DNA of 64,000 nucleotides, taken from NCBI RefSeq assembly GCF_000813325.1, contig NZ_BBQE01000005.1; one strand, 5' to 3'. Of this stretch, positions 8,760-18,135 are shown in pieces. The translations under genes were made by a program, and so were the position numbers. The notes beneath the pieces are model-generated. The model searched no databases. It saw only the letters and a list, made by a program, of their open reading frames with translations, and had not been told where the DNA came from. How positions within the stretch are numbered: position 1 is the stretch's first letter; every line of letters starts with the position of its first letter. Origin of the DNA: Sulfurospirillum cavolei (GTDB taxonomy: Bacteria; Campylobacterota; Campylobacteria; Campylobacterales; Sulfurospirillaceae).

Positions 8760-9038
8760 TTATTTACGTTTATCGTTCGTAATTTTATAAATAAAACTAA
8801 AGACTTCCGCCACGGCTTTATAGAGCATCGGCGGAATCTCTTTATTGATTTCTATCTTCGAAAGCAACTCAACTAAATCAGCATCTTTTTTAATGAGAAT
8901 ATCGTGCTCTTTCGCAAGTTTGACGATATGTTCTGCAACGTTTCCTTTACCGGACGCGACGACTTTAGGAGCGTTATGCTTTTCGCGTTCGTATTTGAGC
9001 GCAACGGCTTTTTGAATTTTCGGCTTAGGCTCGTTCAT
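8760..9038 (-). CDS. flhX: FlhX: stand-alone FlhB C-terminal domain paralogue
   Basis: A 92-residue protein that lines up with the cytoplasmic C-terminal domain of FlhB, the flagellar export switch. AVALKYEREKHNAPKVVASG corresponds to the stretch just after the FlhB self-cleavage site, and IPPMLYKAVAEVFSFIY matches the FlhB end. The autocleavage tetrapeptide NPTH is absent (KIQK stands there), so this chain resembles the already cleaved FlhB-CC fragment. Similar proteins (HP1575, C. jejuni FlhX) occur across Campylobacterota. It overlaps the upstream FliK-like gene by 4 bases (ATGA), consistent with a paired role in export-substrate switching. Confidence 0.85.
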   Translation of the reverse strand: MNEPKPKIQKAVALKYEREKHNAPKVVASGKGNVAEHIVKLAKEHDILIKKDADLVELLSKIEINKEIPPMLYKAVAEVFSFIYKITNDKRK

Positions 9039-10879
9039 ATTTTTAGGTTAATCCCAAATTCAATCTGTTCACCGCTAAAATAATCGTTTTTAACGGTTGA
9101 AACGTCTTTGTATTCCAACATTTTTATCGTACCCGTTATCAATCCGACTTCATTCAAAGCCCGTTTGAGTTTCGGAAGTTGGTCGCCGATTTTCTTTTTG
9201 AGCTCGCTTTTTTGTACGGCAACATTCATATCCACGTATTTATCGTTCGATAGAACCAACATCATATTGATTTTACCGTAATATTCCAAGTCCAAATCGA
9301 TTTGGCAATGAAAGCTCTCTTGTGTACTTTGTTTCATCATCATAGAGCCGTTTTTCATCCCTTCCCAACTAAAAGGAATATACACGTGCGTCGAACTGCT
9401 TACGTAAGAAAAGAGCTGATGGTATTCGATTTGCGTTAACAGACGATTCGTAATTTCATATGCTTCTTTATTCTGAGGCGACGTCGCAAACGCTTCGTTG
9501 AGCTTCGTTAAAACCCCTTTTATATCACTTAAAAGTTCTACGTCGCTTGGGTCGAGTTGGAGTTTTTGCGCCAATGTTTTACCGACGAAGAGTTCCGGCT
9601 TAATCAGTGCGTGAATCGTCTGATCCAACGTGCTGCTTTTGGTGTTAAACTCGGCTTGACGTACGGTCTGAGGATCGATAACTTCAATTTGCTGCTTAAT
9701 ACGATTGGCAAGCATTTTTAAAGCTTCTTCGACGCTTTGAGGCATCGCGGAAGAGGAGGGCAGAGGCATTGCCGTAACCGAGGAGTTTTGTAACGAAGAA
9801 GCCGAAGAAGCTATCGCCTCTTGATCGCTCATCGGCTCTTCTACCGCATGGTCTTGGAGTAACGCACCTTCTTCGTGCATTGCCGATACGGGAATTTTCG
9901 ACATAGCCGCCGTATTTGCGGCATCTGTGAATGAAGATTTGAGCGGACTAACAATCTCTTGGAGAAAGTTTCCTTTCAGAAGTAATTCATCGATCTGAGG
10001 CTCAAGATCGTTTAAACCGAGCACACTTAAATTTCCTTTGAGCTGTTCTAATAAAACTTTAACTTGCGTATTAAAATGTTCCTCGACTTTCATCGATGCG
10101 GGATAATTTTCGACCTTAGACGCCATTAAATCGGTTTGCTTGATCGCATATTCAAGCTTTTGTACCGTCTGATACGCTTCTTTAAACATAGAAGGCTCTG
10201 CTAAGACTTGCTTAACGCCTTGCCTAAAAAGATCGAGTAGGGTTTTAAGGTTGCTTTGCGCCTCTTTGGAGGAGAGGTCCTGTGACGCTGCCAATAAATC
10301 CAAAACGGCGGAAATCTCTTTCGTAATCGGCGACGTTTGAAGCAAAGGCGTATCTAAATGCGTTTGAATATGCGTACGAAGTGCCTCCAACGTATCCGAT
10401 ACGCCTTGTATCTTAAGCGTGTTTGCCAATTTCGATTCAAAGAAAATACCGGAATTTTGTATTTGCGTTTGGAGCATCTTCGTATCAATTTGATCGATAT
10501 TTTTCGTAAACAATTGCAATAAAGCCATCGGTTGAGCCATTGTAGAATCGAGCTTAGCCGTTGTCGTTAAGGTTTTAATATCGTCGGCAAAATTACCCAT
10601 ATTTTTAAACAGTTGGCTCTTTTGCAAAACTTCATAAATCGCGCTTTTTGATTTTGCCTCGCTGATCGCACTCCCGAGAAGTTGTGCTACAACCTCTTTT
10701 GCATCACTCGGCGTTTTTGCGTACGCCGTTTTTTCACTGCTCAGTTCTAACGGTAATTGCGCACTTTTTTGTATAAGCGCATCGGCTTGCCGTGTGAGTG
10801 CCTCTTTATTCTCGAGCGATGTTTTAGTATCGAGCGTTTGCAGTTGATTGGCAAGAAGCGAAGCCGTATTGACGTCCAT
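9035..10879 (-). CDS. FliK-like protein upstream of flhX
   Basis: A 614-residue, mostly helical, polar protein without a signal peptide, rich in Q, S, T, K and A, with a low-complexity serine/alanine stretch near residues 345-380. The C-terminal ~120 residues (from about HVYIPFSWEGMKNGS through IDLDLEYYGKINMMLVLSN) have the fold-like pattern of flagellar hook-length control C-terminal domains. Its translational coupling to flhX suggests an export-specificity role parallel to FliK-FlhB. The true FliK of the hook operon lies at 36782. The FliK-like call is by pattern and context, not strong identity. Confidence 0.6.
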   Translation of the reverse strand: MDVNTASLLANQLQTLDTKTSLENKEALTRQADALIQKSAQLPLELSSEKTAYAKTPSDAKEVVAQLLGSAISEAKSKSAIYEVLQKSQLFKNMGNFADDIKTLTTTAKLDSTMAQPMALLQLFTKNIDQIDTKMLQTQIQNSGIFFESKLANTLKIQGVSDTLEALRTHIQTHLDTPLLQTSPITKEISAVLDLLAASQDLSSKEAQSNLKTLLDLFRQGVKQVLAEPSMFKEAYQTVQKLEYAIKQTDLMASKVENYPASMKVEEHFNTQVKVLLEQLKGNLSVLGLNDLEPQIDELLLKGNFLQEIVSPLKSSFTDAANTAAMSKIPVSAMHEEGALLQDHAVEEPMSDQEAIASSASSLQNSSVTAMPLPSSSAMPQSVEEALKMLANRIKQQIEVIDPQTVRQAEFNTKSSTLDQTIHALIKPELFVGKTLAQKLQLDPSDVELLSDIKGVLTKLNEAFATSPQNKEAYEITNRLLTQIEYHQLFSYVSSSTHVYIPFSWEGMKNGSMMMKQSTQESFHCQIDLDLEYYGKINMMLVLSNDKYVDMNVAVQKSELKKKIGDQLPKLKRALNEVGLITGTIKMLEYKDVSTVKNDYFSGEQIEFGINLKI

Positions 10880-10913
10880 AATGCATCACCTTATAGGGTA
10901 AATAATTCGTATT

Positions 10914-12107
10914 TTAACGGTGAACCGATTTGATTTTTTCCAACCACTCGTTTAAAGTCTTCTCAAACCCTATCGGCAAATTTCGATAAAAATGAAGCGG
11001 TTTTTCACTGTAGCTTTGCTCAACCCAACCGCCGAAATCGTGCGGATACAAATACCCTTTAGGTGAAGGACTTTTTAGATGTTCCGGAACATCTAGCGCC
11101 TTTTCGTTTTTGACGTACGATAACGCATCGTTAATCGCCTGATAAGCACTGTTCGATTTAGGACTGCACGCAAGGTAAATCAAGCATTGCGATAAAATAA
11201 TACGCGCCTCTGGATAACCGATCTTACTCACGGCCGTTAGCGTACTGGCAGCGAGATTTAAAGCGTTAGGATTAGCATTACCGATATCTTCGCTTGCAAG
11301 AATGATCAATCTTCGAGCAATAAAGTCGGGACTTTCCCCGCCGTCTATTAAACGTGCTAGATAATACAGTGCCGCATCGACGTCTGAACCTCTCACGCTT
11401 TTAATCATGGCACTAATGAGATTATAATGCGTGTTATCTGAGCTCACGCCGTCTTTGAGCGCACTCGGTCGCAACGATTTTAGCGTTTCGAGGCTGACAT
11501 GTAAATCGACTTTCAGTGCAAATTCTAAAAGGTTTAAAAGCGATCTGCTATCGCCGGCACTGGAACTTACGAGGTAATTCAACGCGTCTTCGTCAATCGT
11601 ACATGTCACGACATTGCGTACACGCTCGACGATAGCGTGCAAATCCGATTCTTCTAACGGATAAAACTCAAATAACATCATCCGTGAGCGAATACCCGAG
11701 CTTAGAACGAAGTAAGGATTTTCGGTTGATGCTCCGATAAGAATCATCTCGTGATTCTCCATCGGCAATAACAAAACCTCTTGCTGTGTTTTAGAAAGAC
11801 GATGAATTTCATCGATAAAAATTAACGGTTTTTGCAAAGCGTTTTTATACTGTGAAAGAATTTTACGAATCTCTTCGACTTTAATGCTGGTGGCGTCGAG
11901 CTCAAAAAAAGGCAAATCCAACTCATTCGCGACGATACGCGCTAAGGTCGTTTTTCCTACTCCTGCCGGACCGAAGAAGAGGGCATGGCTCATCGAACCT
12001 GCTTTTAACAGTTTGAAGAAAGGGCTGTTTTTTGCACTTAAGTGTTTTTGTCCGGCTAACTCTTCGATGCATTTCGGGCGAAAGAAGAGGGCAAAGTTAT
12101 TGATCAT
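10914..12107 (-). CDS. rarA: Replication-associated recombination protein A (MgsA/RarA)
   Basis: AAA+ ATPase acting at stalled replication forks, related to clamp-loader ATPases. Walker A is FFGPAGVGKTTLARI (about residues 44-58), Walker B is LIFIDEIHRLSK, and the sensor/arginine region GSRSLL-like follows, with the conserved RarA tetramerisation region ASEDIGNANP. The 397-residue length is slightly below E. coli RarA (447) but usual for this phylum. It overlaps the upstream pseudouridine synthase by 11 bases. Confidence 0.93.
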   Translation of the reverse strand: MINNFALFFRPKCIEELAGQKHLSAKNSPFFKLLKAGSMSHALFFGPAGVGKTTLARIVANELDLPFFELDATSIKVEEIRKILSQYKNALQKPLIFIDEIHRLSKTQQEVLLLPMENHEMILIGASTENPYFVLSSGIRSRMMLFEFYPLEESDLHAIVERVRNVVTCTIDEDALNYLVSSSAGDSRSLLNLLEFALKVDLHVSLETLKSLRPSALKDGVSSDNTHYNLISAMIKSVRGSDVDAALYYLARLIDGGESPDFIARRLIILASEDIGNANPNALNLAASTLTAVSKIGYPEARIILSQCLIYLACSPKSNSAYQAINDALSYVKNEKALDVPEHLKSPSPKGYLYPHDFGGWVEQSYSEKPLHFYRNLPIGFEKTLNEWLEKIKSVHR

Positions 12108-12888
12108 CGCCCTTGGTATCCTGTTTCACGTATTCAAGATAATCGCGCAAAGCATTATATTCGCTTGCATTAAAAAAACGATGTTTTCCCGGCTTCAGCG
12201 TTCCTAAATCGACTTTGCCGTAACTCACGCGCTTGAGATCTACGACATCCACGTCGAAATATCCGAAAAAGCGTCTCAGTTCTCTGTTTTTTCCTTCGTT
12301 AATCGTCACTTTAAGCGTCGAAAACGTCGGTGAATTTTTAATAATACGATACGCTAAAAACGGCGCAAACTCCATGGAGTGAATCTCACTTTTGGCATGT
12401 CCGCCTTTTCGTGCATCGTCCAATTTCAATCCCTCTTGCATCGCTTTTTCCATCGCTAACGTAATCGCTCCGTTAATTTTAACGTAATAAACCCGCTCCA
12501 AATCGCCGTGCATTAACGCCGAAACCACGGTGGGAGAATCACACAGAAGCAAAAGTCCTTCGCTGGCGAAATCAAGTCTTCCGACGCTTAAATAATGCCC
12601 GAATTTCGACGGAAGCGAATCGTAAACCGTCTTGCGCCCGCGATCGTCTTTTTTACTTACCAATTCACCTTTGGGTTTATGGTACACGATAACCGAATAC
12701 CCGTGCTTTTCAAAAAGCGCATTGCCTTTAATTTCAATCTTGTTTTTAAAGCTCACTTGCACCGAAAGATCGTCTACGACTTTACCGTCGACTTTCACTA
12801 AGCCGTCTTTGATCAATTGATCCGCTTCGCGTCGCGAATAGTGCGTGTTGTGTGAAATCATCTTATTAAGTCGCATTAATTCTATCAT
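12097..12888 (-). CDS. RsuA/RluB-family rRNA pseudouridine synthase
   Basis: Isomerises a uridine in rRNA. Residues 5-60 form an S4 RNA-binding domain (MRLNKMISHNTHYSRREADQ). The catalytic domain carries VGRLDFASEGLLLLCD with the active aspartate, and GKNRELRRFF near the end. The family includes RsuA (16S), RluB, RluE and RluF (23S); the substrate cannot be decided from the sequence, but S4 plus this length favours RluB-like. The ATG at 12888 overlaps the kpsF stop by ATGA. Confidence 0.9.
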   Translation of the reverse strand: MIELMRLNKMISHNTHYSRREADQLIKDGLVKVDGKVVDDLSVQVSFKNKIEIKGNALFEKHGYSVIVYHKPKGELVSKKDDRGRKTVYDSLPSKFGHYLSVGRLDFASEGLLLLCDSPTVVSALMHGDLERVYYVKINGAITLAMEKAMQEGLKLDDARKGGHAKSEIHSMEFAPFLAYRIIKNSPTFSTLKVTINEGKNRELRRFFGYFDVDVVDLKRVSYGKVDLGTLKPGKHRFFNASEYNALRDYLEYVKQDTKGDDQ

Positions 12889-13850
12889 TTTATCCCCGCT
12901 TCTACCAATTGGTGAATGTGTAATACGCCCTCTAACTTACCTTTTTTATCGGTAATCGCAAGCAATTGTATTTTGTATTTTTCGATCAATGCCAACGCAT
13001 CGCTTGCAAGGATCGCCGCATCGTCGATCGTTTTGGGTTGCTTCGTCGCATATTCGTACGCATACGCATCCATACGGAAATCGTCTCGCATTAACGCACG
13101 TCGTAAATCGCCGTCGCTCAAAACGGCTAATAACGTATGGTCGCGATCCGTAATCAGTACATTGCCTAGACGCCCTTCGCTCATAGCAATAATCGCCTCT
13201 TTCAATTTTGTTTTTTCAGAGATAACGGGTAACTCACTCGTGAGCATCAAATCTTTCACTTTGACAAACAAACGTTTGCCGAGACTTCCACCCGGATGGA
13301 ACGACGCAAAATCCTCTTTTTTAAAATTTTTCTGCTTCATAAGGCAAACGGCTAACGCATCTCCTAGTGCTAACGTCAGCGTTGTCGAACATGTAGGAGC
13401 GGCATCGAGAGGGCATGCCTCTTTTTCGATGTGTAAAGGAATAAAAATATCGCTGTAACGCCCCAATGACGACTCTTTTGAGCGCGCCATACCGATCAGG
13501 GGAATTTCAAAACGTTTGATATGCGGCAAAATTTTAATCAACTCTTCACTCTCTCCGCTATAACTGATAGCTAACACGGCATCTTCTTTACCGATCATGC
13601 CCAAATCCCCGTGCATCGCTTCGGTCGGATGTAAAAAGAAACTGCTCGTTCCCGTACTCGCAAGCGTTGCGGCAATTTTTGCGCCGATCAATCCGCTTTT
13701 TCCGACCCCCGTTACGATCAGCTTTCCTTTAATCTTCGCTATCGCAGACGTCGCTTCATTGATCTCTGGCCCAATATGCGCCGCCGTGTTTAAAAGCTCT
13801 TTGGCTTCCAATTCTAATACTTCTTTGGCTATCGCTTGAAAATCTTGCAT
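12885..13850 (-). CDS. kdsD: Arabinose-5-phosphate isomerase (KpsF/KdsD)
   Basis: Converts ribulose-5-phosphate to arabinose-5-phosphate for Kdo, the inner core sugar of LPS. The N-terminal SIS domain contains VTGVGKSGLIGAKIAATLAS (about residues 46-65) and the HPTEAMHGDLG active-site region. Two CBS domains follow (from about residue 205, LMLTSELPVI). Length of 321 fits the family. It lies between rnj and the pseudouridine synthase in the minus-strand run. Confidence 0.93.
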   Translation of the reverse strand: MQDFQAIAKEVLELEAKELLNTAAHIGPEINEATSAIAKIKGKLIVTGVGKSGLIGAKIAATLASTGTSSFFLHPTEAMHGDLGMIGKEDAVLAISYSGESEELIKILPHIKRFEIPLIGMARSKESSLGRYSDIFIPLHIEKEACPLDAAPTCSTTLTLALGDALAVCLMKQKNFKKEDFASFHPGGSLGKRLFVKVKDLMLTSELPVISEKTKLKEAIIAMSEGRLGNVLITDRDHTLLAVLSDGDLRRALMRDDFRMDAYAYEYATKQPKTIDDAAILASDALALIEKYKIQLLAITDKKGKLEGVLHIHQLVEAGIK

Positions 13851-13858
13851 CGGCGATC

Positions 13859-15865
13859 CTACATCATGAAAATCGTCGGAACGATTGTCGGGTATTTTTT
13901 CATTTGGCGATAGATATGTTTGCGAACGACTTGCCTTACTTCGTTTTCAAGGGCGCGCGCATTTTCCAGTAGCTCTTTTTTGGCATTGGCGATAAACTGA
14001 TCGATTACGCCTTCCATCTCTATCGAGAAAGCTTTATCGTCTTTGTCCGGCACAAGTCCGTAACTGATAATTTTCGGCTTTGCAATCAGTTTGTGCTCGC
14101 TTTTATCGATTTGAATCACAAGCATCACGAGTCCGGCTTCCGCTAGCTTTTGTCGGTCGATAACGACATCGTCGGCAATTTGCTCATTGACTTGGTTATC
14201 GATAAAGACCTTACCCGTTTTAATCGTTTTGATTTTTTTCATATATTTGCCGCACAATTCCACTTGATCGCCGTCACTCATCAAATAGATATTACGCTCC
14301 GGAATGCCGCATTGCATTGCCGTTTCTTTGTGTTTAGTAATATGATTGTATTCGCCGTGAACCGGAAGGAAAAACTTCGGTTTGACCAAGCGAAGAATCA
14401 ATTTTTGCTCTTCTTGCGCGGCATGTCCGCTCACGTGAATTTCGCTAAAATCTTGGTATGCCACGTTTGCGCCGCTTTTTAGTAAAAAGTTTAAAACCTT
14501 AGAGACGCTACCTTCGTTACCGGGAATCGCTTTAGCGGAAATAATAATTTGATCGGTCGGTTTAATCTTTACATGTCGATGTTCATCCGTCGCCATACGA
14601 TACAAGGCACTCATCGTCTCGCCTTGGCTACCCGTCGTAACGATTAAAACGTCTTTATCGTTATGCTTATTCACTTCATGCGGATCGATAAAAATACTTT
14701 TATCCAACTGAATATACCCTAGATCAATCGCGGTAAAGAGGTTGCGTTCCATCGACCTTCCGATCACACAGACTTTGCGTCCGTATTTTAAACCGTAATC
14801 AATTGCTTGATAAACCCTATGAATATTCGATGAAAACGTAGACATAATCACCCGACCCTTTGACTTTGCAAAGATAGAATCAAACGTTTTCCCGACCGTA
14901 CTTTCGCTACGCGTAATACCTTCTTTATAAGAGTTGGTACTATCGCTCATTAAACACAATACGCCTTTTTCACCGTATGCCGCAAAACGGTTCAAATCGG
15001 TTACATACCCGTCAATCGGAGTATGATCGATTTTAAAGTCTCCCGTATGAATAATCGTTCCGGCTTCTGTCGTAATTGCCAATGCGGAAGCGTCGATAAT
15101 CGAGTGCGTAATATGGATCCATTCGATTTCGAATTCGCCGATTTTATAGAGTTTACGCTTTTCGACCGGACGAAAATACTTCTTATACGCTTTTAAACCG
15201 TGTTCGTCAAATTTGTTTGAAATCATTCCCAACGGCAACGGCGTTGCGTAAAGCGGAAACTGCATCTCTTTAAAAAGATACGATATGGCTCCGATATGAT
15301 CTTCGTGCGCATGTGAAATAATAATTCCGGCTATTTTTTTCTTAATTTGTCTCAAATAACTAAAATCTGGCACCAAAATATCTACGCCGTGCATATCTTC
15401 ACTGGGAAAACTCATACCGACATCCAGTACGATTGCTGAAGTGTCGGTCTCAAAGACGCAAATATTGCCGCCGATTTCGCCGAGGCCTCCCAACGGAGTG
15501 ATTTTGATCTTTCCTTTGGAGTTTTGCTCAACGATAGAGGCTTTATTCAAGCGCTCTTTGTGCATTTTTTGATTTGCTTCAATCGCTTTTTTTATATCAC
15601 GCTGCCACGGTTCGTTACCGTCGATCGAAGGCGTTTGCGTTTTCGCTTTATTACGTCTACGGTTATTGGTCTTCGGTTTGCTCTCGCCGACATTTGGCTG
15701 TGCGCTACCATTTTCGGTTTGCTCTACTGCCGTTTGGTCTTGCCCCGCATGCGGTTGCGCCGCTTTCGATTTCGAACGTCGTCGTCTGTTTTTATTGGGT
15801 TTTGGCGGCGTTGCCGCATTGGATTGCTCGTTATTCGTGGATGGAATCTCGTTTTCTTGCATCAT
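13859..15865 (-). CDS. rnj: Ribonuclease J
   Basis: Metallo-beta-lactamase/beta-CASP ribonuclease with endo- and 5'-3' exonuclease activity, the main mRNA-decay enzyme in Campylobacterota, which lack RNase E. The metal motif IISHAHEDHIGAISYL lies at about residues 178-193, and the beta-CASP motif HVSGHAAQEEQ is present. The first ~110 residues are a basic, Asn/Lys/Arg-rich low-complexity extension (NKNRRRRSKSKAA, NNRRRNKAKT), as in Helicobacter RNase J. The start (ATG-ATG) lies inside rsmA with a 35-base overlap; a later start would shorten only this extension. Confidence 0.95.
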   Translation of the reverse strand: MMQENEIPSTNNEQSNAATPPKPNKNRRRRSKSKAAQPHAGQDQTAVEQTENGSAQPNVGESKPKTNNRRRNKAKTQTPSIDGNEPWQRDIKKAIEANQKMHKERLNKASIVEQNSKGKIKITPLGGLGEIGGNICVFETDTSAIVLDVGMSFPSEDMHGVDILVPDFSYLRQIKKKIAGIIISHAHEDHIGAISYLFKEMQFPLYATPLPLGMISNKFDEHGLKAYKKYFRPVEKRKLYKIGEFEIEWIHITHSIIDASALAITTEAGTIIHTGDFKIDHTPIDGYVTDLNRFAAYGEKGVLCLMSDSTNSYKEGITRSESTVGKTFDSIFAKSKGRVIMSTFSSNIHRVYQAIDYGLKYGRKVCVIGRSMERNLFTAIDLGYIQLDKSIFIDPHEVNKHNDKDVLIVTTGSQGETMSALYRMATDEHRHVKIKPTDQIIISAKAIPGNEGSVSKVLNFLLKSGANVAYQDFSEIHVSGHAAQEEQKLILRLVKPKFFLPVHGEYNHITKHKETAMQCGIPERNIYLMSDGDQVELCGKYMKKIKTIKTGKVFIDNQVNEQIADDVVIDRQKLAEAGLVMLVIQIDKSEHKLIAKPKIISYGLVPDKDDKAFSIEMEGVIDQFIANAKKELLENARALENEVRQVVRKHIYRQMKKYPTIVPTIFMM

Positions 15866-16673
15866 TCAACCTTAAATGTTTAAATAGTAGATGATGAGAC
15901 GAGACGCTGAGTTCATGAGGTCGAATCGTTACGGGAATAGCATGAATTTGCATCACTTTTTCAACAAATTCTCTATTATATTCACTCGAAATATTTTTTA
16001 ACCACGTCTTACGCGGACTTTGAAAAGAGCATCGCAAATACTTTTTAAATTTTTGCAGAGTCTTTTCGTCTTCAAATATTCCAAGAAATTTATCCTGTAT
16101 AAATTCTTGTTTTTTGTCGATTCTCAAAATAGAAGATGTCACTTTCGGTTGCGGCTCAAACGATGTCGGAGCTACGTCAAAAAGCAGTGTTGCCGTTGCG
16201 ATACTTTGCGCTAGAATAGTCAAAGAGCTAAACTCTTTCGTTTTCGGTACGGCCGCAAACTTCTCTGCGACTTCCTTTTGCACCATTACCGTCATCGATC
16301 GACAGTAAGGATCTTCTAGAGCGTTCAAAATAATCGTCGTCGCAATGTAATAGGGTAAATTCGCCACTAAATCATAAGGCTCGCTTTGCAACGAACCGTT
16401 ATTAAACTGATCAAGCACATCGGTATGCACCAATGTTAAGCTTCCCTCTTCTATCTCTTTTGAGAACTTCTCTCTCAAATAAACGCACAAGTCTTCATCG
16501 ACCTCATATGCTACTAAAGGCTTTACCTTAAGTAGTTCTTGCGTCAAATCACCTAAGCCAGGTCCTATTTCAATAAGTTTAAATTCATTGTGGGGCATCG
16601 CTTGGATGATTTTGTATAGAATATTTCTATCTTTTAAAAAATTTTGGCCAAATTTTTTCTTTGCCTCTATCAA
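15831..16673 (-). CDS. rsmA: 16S rRNA dimethyladenosine transferase RsmA (KsgA)
   Basis: Dimethylates two adjacent adenosines in the 3'-terminal helix of 16S rRNA. SAM motif LIEIGPGLGDLTQELL (about residues 33-48) and catalytic NLPYYIATTII (about residues 104-114) are present. 280 residues. It heads the minus-strand run rsmA-rnj-kpsF-rluB-rarA-fliK-like-flhX and is divergent from hisF. Loss of this enzyme typically gives kasugamycin resistance. Confidence 0.95.
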   Translation of the reverse strand: MIEAKKKFGQNFLKDRNILYKIIQAMPHNEFKLIEIGPGLGDLTQELLKVKPLVAYEVDEDLCVYLREKFSKEIEEGSLTLVHTDVLDQFNNGSLQSEPYDLVANLPYYIATTIILNALEDPYCRSMTVMVQKEVAEKFAAVPKTKEFSSLTILAQSIATATLLFDVAPTSFEPQPKVTSSILRIDKKQEFIQDKFLGIFEDEKTLQKFKKYLRCSFQSPRKTWLKNISSEYNREFVEKVMQIHAIPVTIRPHELSVSSHHLLFKHLRLNDARKRDSIHE

Positions 16674-16822
16674 TTTGACTCACTCTTTTTAAAATTTTAT
16701 TGATTTTACTCAATTTTTACTTACAAAATTGTTAGGAGGCAAAAGAAGCAGGTTTTTCAGAAGTTTTTTTTAATACTTTTGCTATCATAAACACTCAACA
16801 TTTCCCTTCTAAAGAGACTTTT
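16674..16822. promoter_or_regulatory. Divergent promoter region rsmA / hisF
   Basis: A 149-base AT-rich gap. On the plus strand TTTTGCTATCATAAAC (-10-like TATCAT) lies about 40 bases upstream of hisF. An SD-like TTAGGAGGC at about 16730 is not followed by a start codon at usable distance, so I do not call a gene there. Confidence 0.4.
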
Positions 16823-17581
16823 ATGGACTACTTTGCCAAACGTATTATCCCATGCCTTGACGTTAAAAACGGTCGTGTCGTTAAAGGCGTTAATTTTGTC
16901 GGCTTAAAAGATGCCGGCGATCCCGTTGAAATTGCCAAACGTTACAACGAAGAGGGTGCAGATGAAATTGCTTTTTTAGATATTACGGCAAGTCATGAAG
17001 GTCGAGGAACCATCGTCGAAATTGTCGAAAAAGTTGCACGTGAAGTTTTTATTCCGCTGACGGTTGGCGGAGGGATTCGTACTTTAGAAGATATTTACCG
17101 CCTTCTCAATGTAGGATGCGATAAAGTCAGCATCAATTCTCCAGCCATTGCAAACCCTCATTTCATCGACGAATCGTCCAAACGTTTCGGTTCTCAATGT
17201 ATTGTCGTCGCTATCGACGTCAAACGCACGAACGATAGATGGAACGTTTTTATTAACGGCGGACGTATCGATACGGGCATTGATGCTATAAATTGGGCAA
17301 AAGAAGCAGCGGATAGAGGTGCCGGTGAAATTCTTTTAACATCTATGGATTGTGACGGTGCAAAAAACGGTTATGATCTTTCCATTACCTCACAAATCAG
17401 CTCTCTGCTTGATATTCCTGTCATCGCAAGCGGTGGAGCAGGGACGATGGAACATATTAAAGATGCTTTTACAAGCGGTGCCGATGCGGCGTTAGCCGCT
17501 TCTATTTTTCACTTTAAAGAAATCGAGATCATGGCACTCAAACACTACCTTAAACGTCAGGGAATAGCGGTTCGCTTATGA
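16823..17581 (+). CDS. hisF: Imidazole glycerol phosphate synthase cyclase subunit
   Basis: Forms the imidazole ring of histidine with ammonia from HisH and releases AICAR. A 252-residue TIM barrel with the signature start FAKRIIPCLDVKNGRVVKGV, phosphate-binding LTVGGGIRTLED and the second half-barrel VIASGGAGTMEHI; catalytic Asp residues lie in CLDVK and SMDCDGAKNG. Other his genes are not in the window. Its stop overlaps the next ATG. Confidence 0.97.
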   Translation: MDYFAKRIIPCLDVKNGRVVKGVNFVGLKDAGDPVEIAKRYNEEGADEIAFLDITASHEGRGTIVEIVEKVAREVFIPLTVGGGIRTLEDIYRLLNVGCDKVSINSPAIANPHFIDESSKRFGSQCIVVAIDVKRTNDRWNVFINGGRIDTGIDAINWAKEAADRGAGEILLTSMDCDGAKNGYDLSITSQISSLLDIPVIASGGAGTMEHIKDAFTSGADAALAASIFHFKEIEIMALKHYLKRQGIAVRL

Positions 17582-18129
17582 TACTTTGTGCCGGCAACAA
17601 TGAACATTTTGATTTTGCTCAACCCATTGGTGTCGGGCTTATACAAAGTGCTATACAGCTTACCCGATACATTCTAGAGCAAAAACCTTCTTTTGTGTTT
17701 TTTGTAGGAACGGCAGGCAGTTATGGACGATATAAGCCGTTCGATCTTGTTTTGAGCCATAGTGCTGCCAATGTAGAACTTAGTTTACTGCAAAATCAAA
17801 GTTATACTCCGATTCAAAATACCGTTCATGTCAAACAACCTTATAATGTTTCACGTGGAACAAACTATCCTTTTGAAACCGTCAACTCTAGCAATTATAT
17901 TACGACGGATTTTCAGCTATCGCACTATTTCAATGAAAAAAATATTGCTTTAGAAAATATGGAATTTTTCTCCGTTATTCAAGTAGCCAATACGTTTGAT
18001 CTTCCATGCCTTGGTTTGTTTGTGGTAACGAACTATTGCAATGAAAATGCACATCGTGATTTTCTATCCAATCATACGAAAGCCAAAGCGTTAATTAGCT
18101 TACATGTAGAAAAAAATATGAGAATTTGA
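17578..18129 (+). CDS. Nucleosidase/purine phosphorylase-like protein
   Basis: A 183-residue protein overlapping the hisF stop by 4 bases (TTATGA). The pattern VGLIQSAIQLTRYI followed by FVFFVGTAGSYG, and ALENMEFFSVIQVAN later, is the layout of the PNP/UDP phosphorylase-MTAN superfamily: a glycine-rich phosphate/base loop and a glutamate near the ribose site. It is shorter than MTA/SAH nucleosidases (about 230). The exact substrate cannot be told; Campylobacterota commonly carry it between hisF and rlmN. Codon use here is a little AT-richer than in the neighbouring operons. Confidence 0.65.
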   Translation: MILCAGNNEHFDFAQPIGVGLIQSAIQLTRYILEQKPSFVFFVGTAGSYGRYKPFDLVLSHSAANVELSLLQNQSYTPIQNTVHVKQPYNVSRGTNYPFETVNSSNYITTDFQLSHYFNEKNIALENMEFFSVIQVANTFDLPCLGLFVVTNYCNENAHRDFLSNHTKAKALISLHVEKNMRI

Positions 18130-18135
18130 GGGCAT

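Noticed and set aside
16725..16760. Small gene after the SD-like TTAGGAGGC in the rsmA-hisF gap
   Set aside because: No start codon at a usable distance and no sizeable frame follows.
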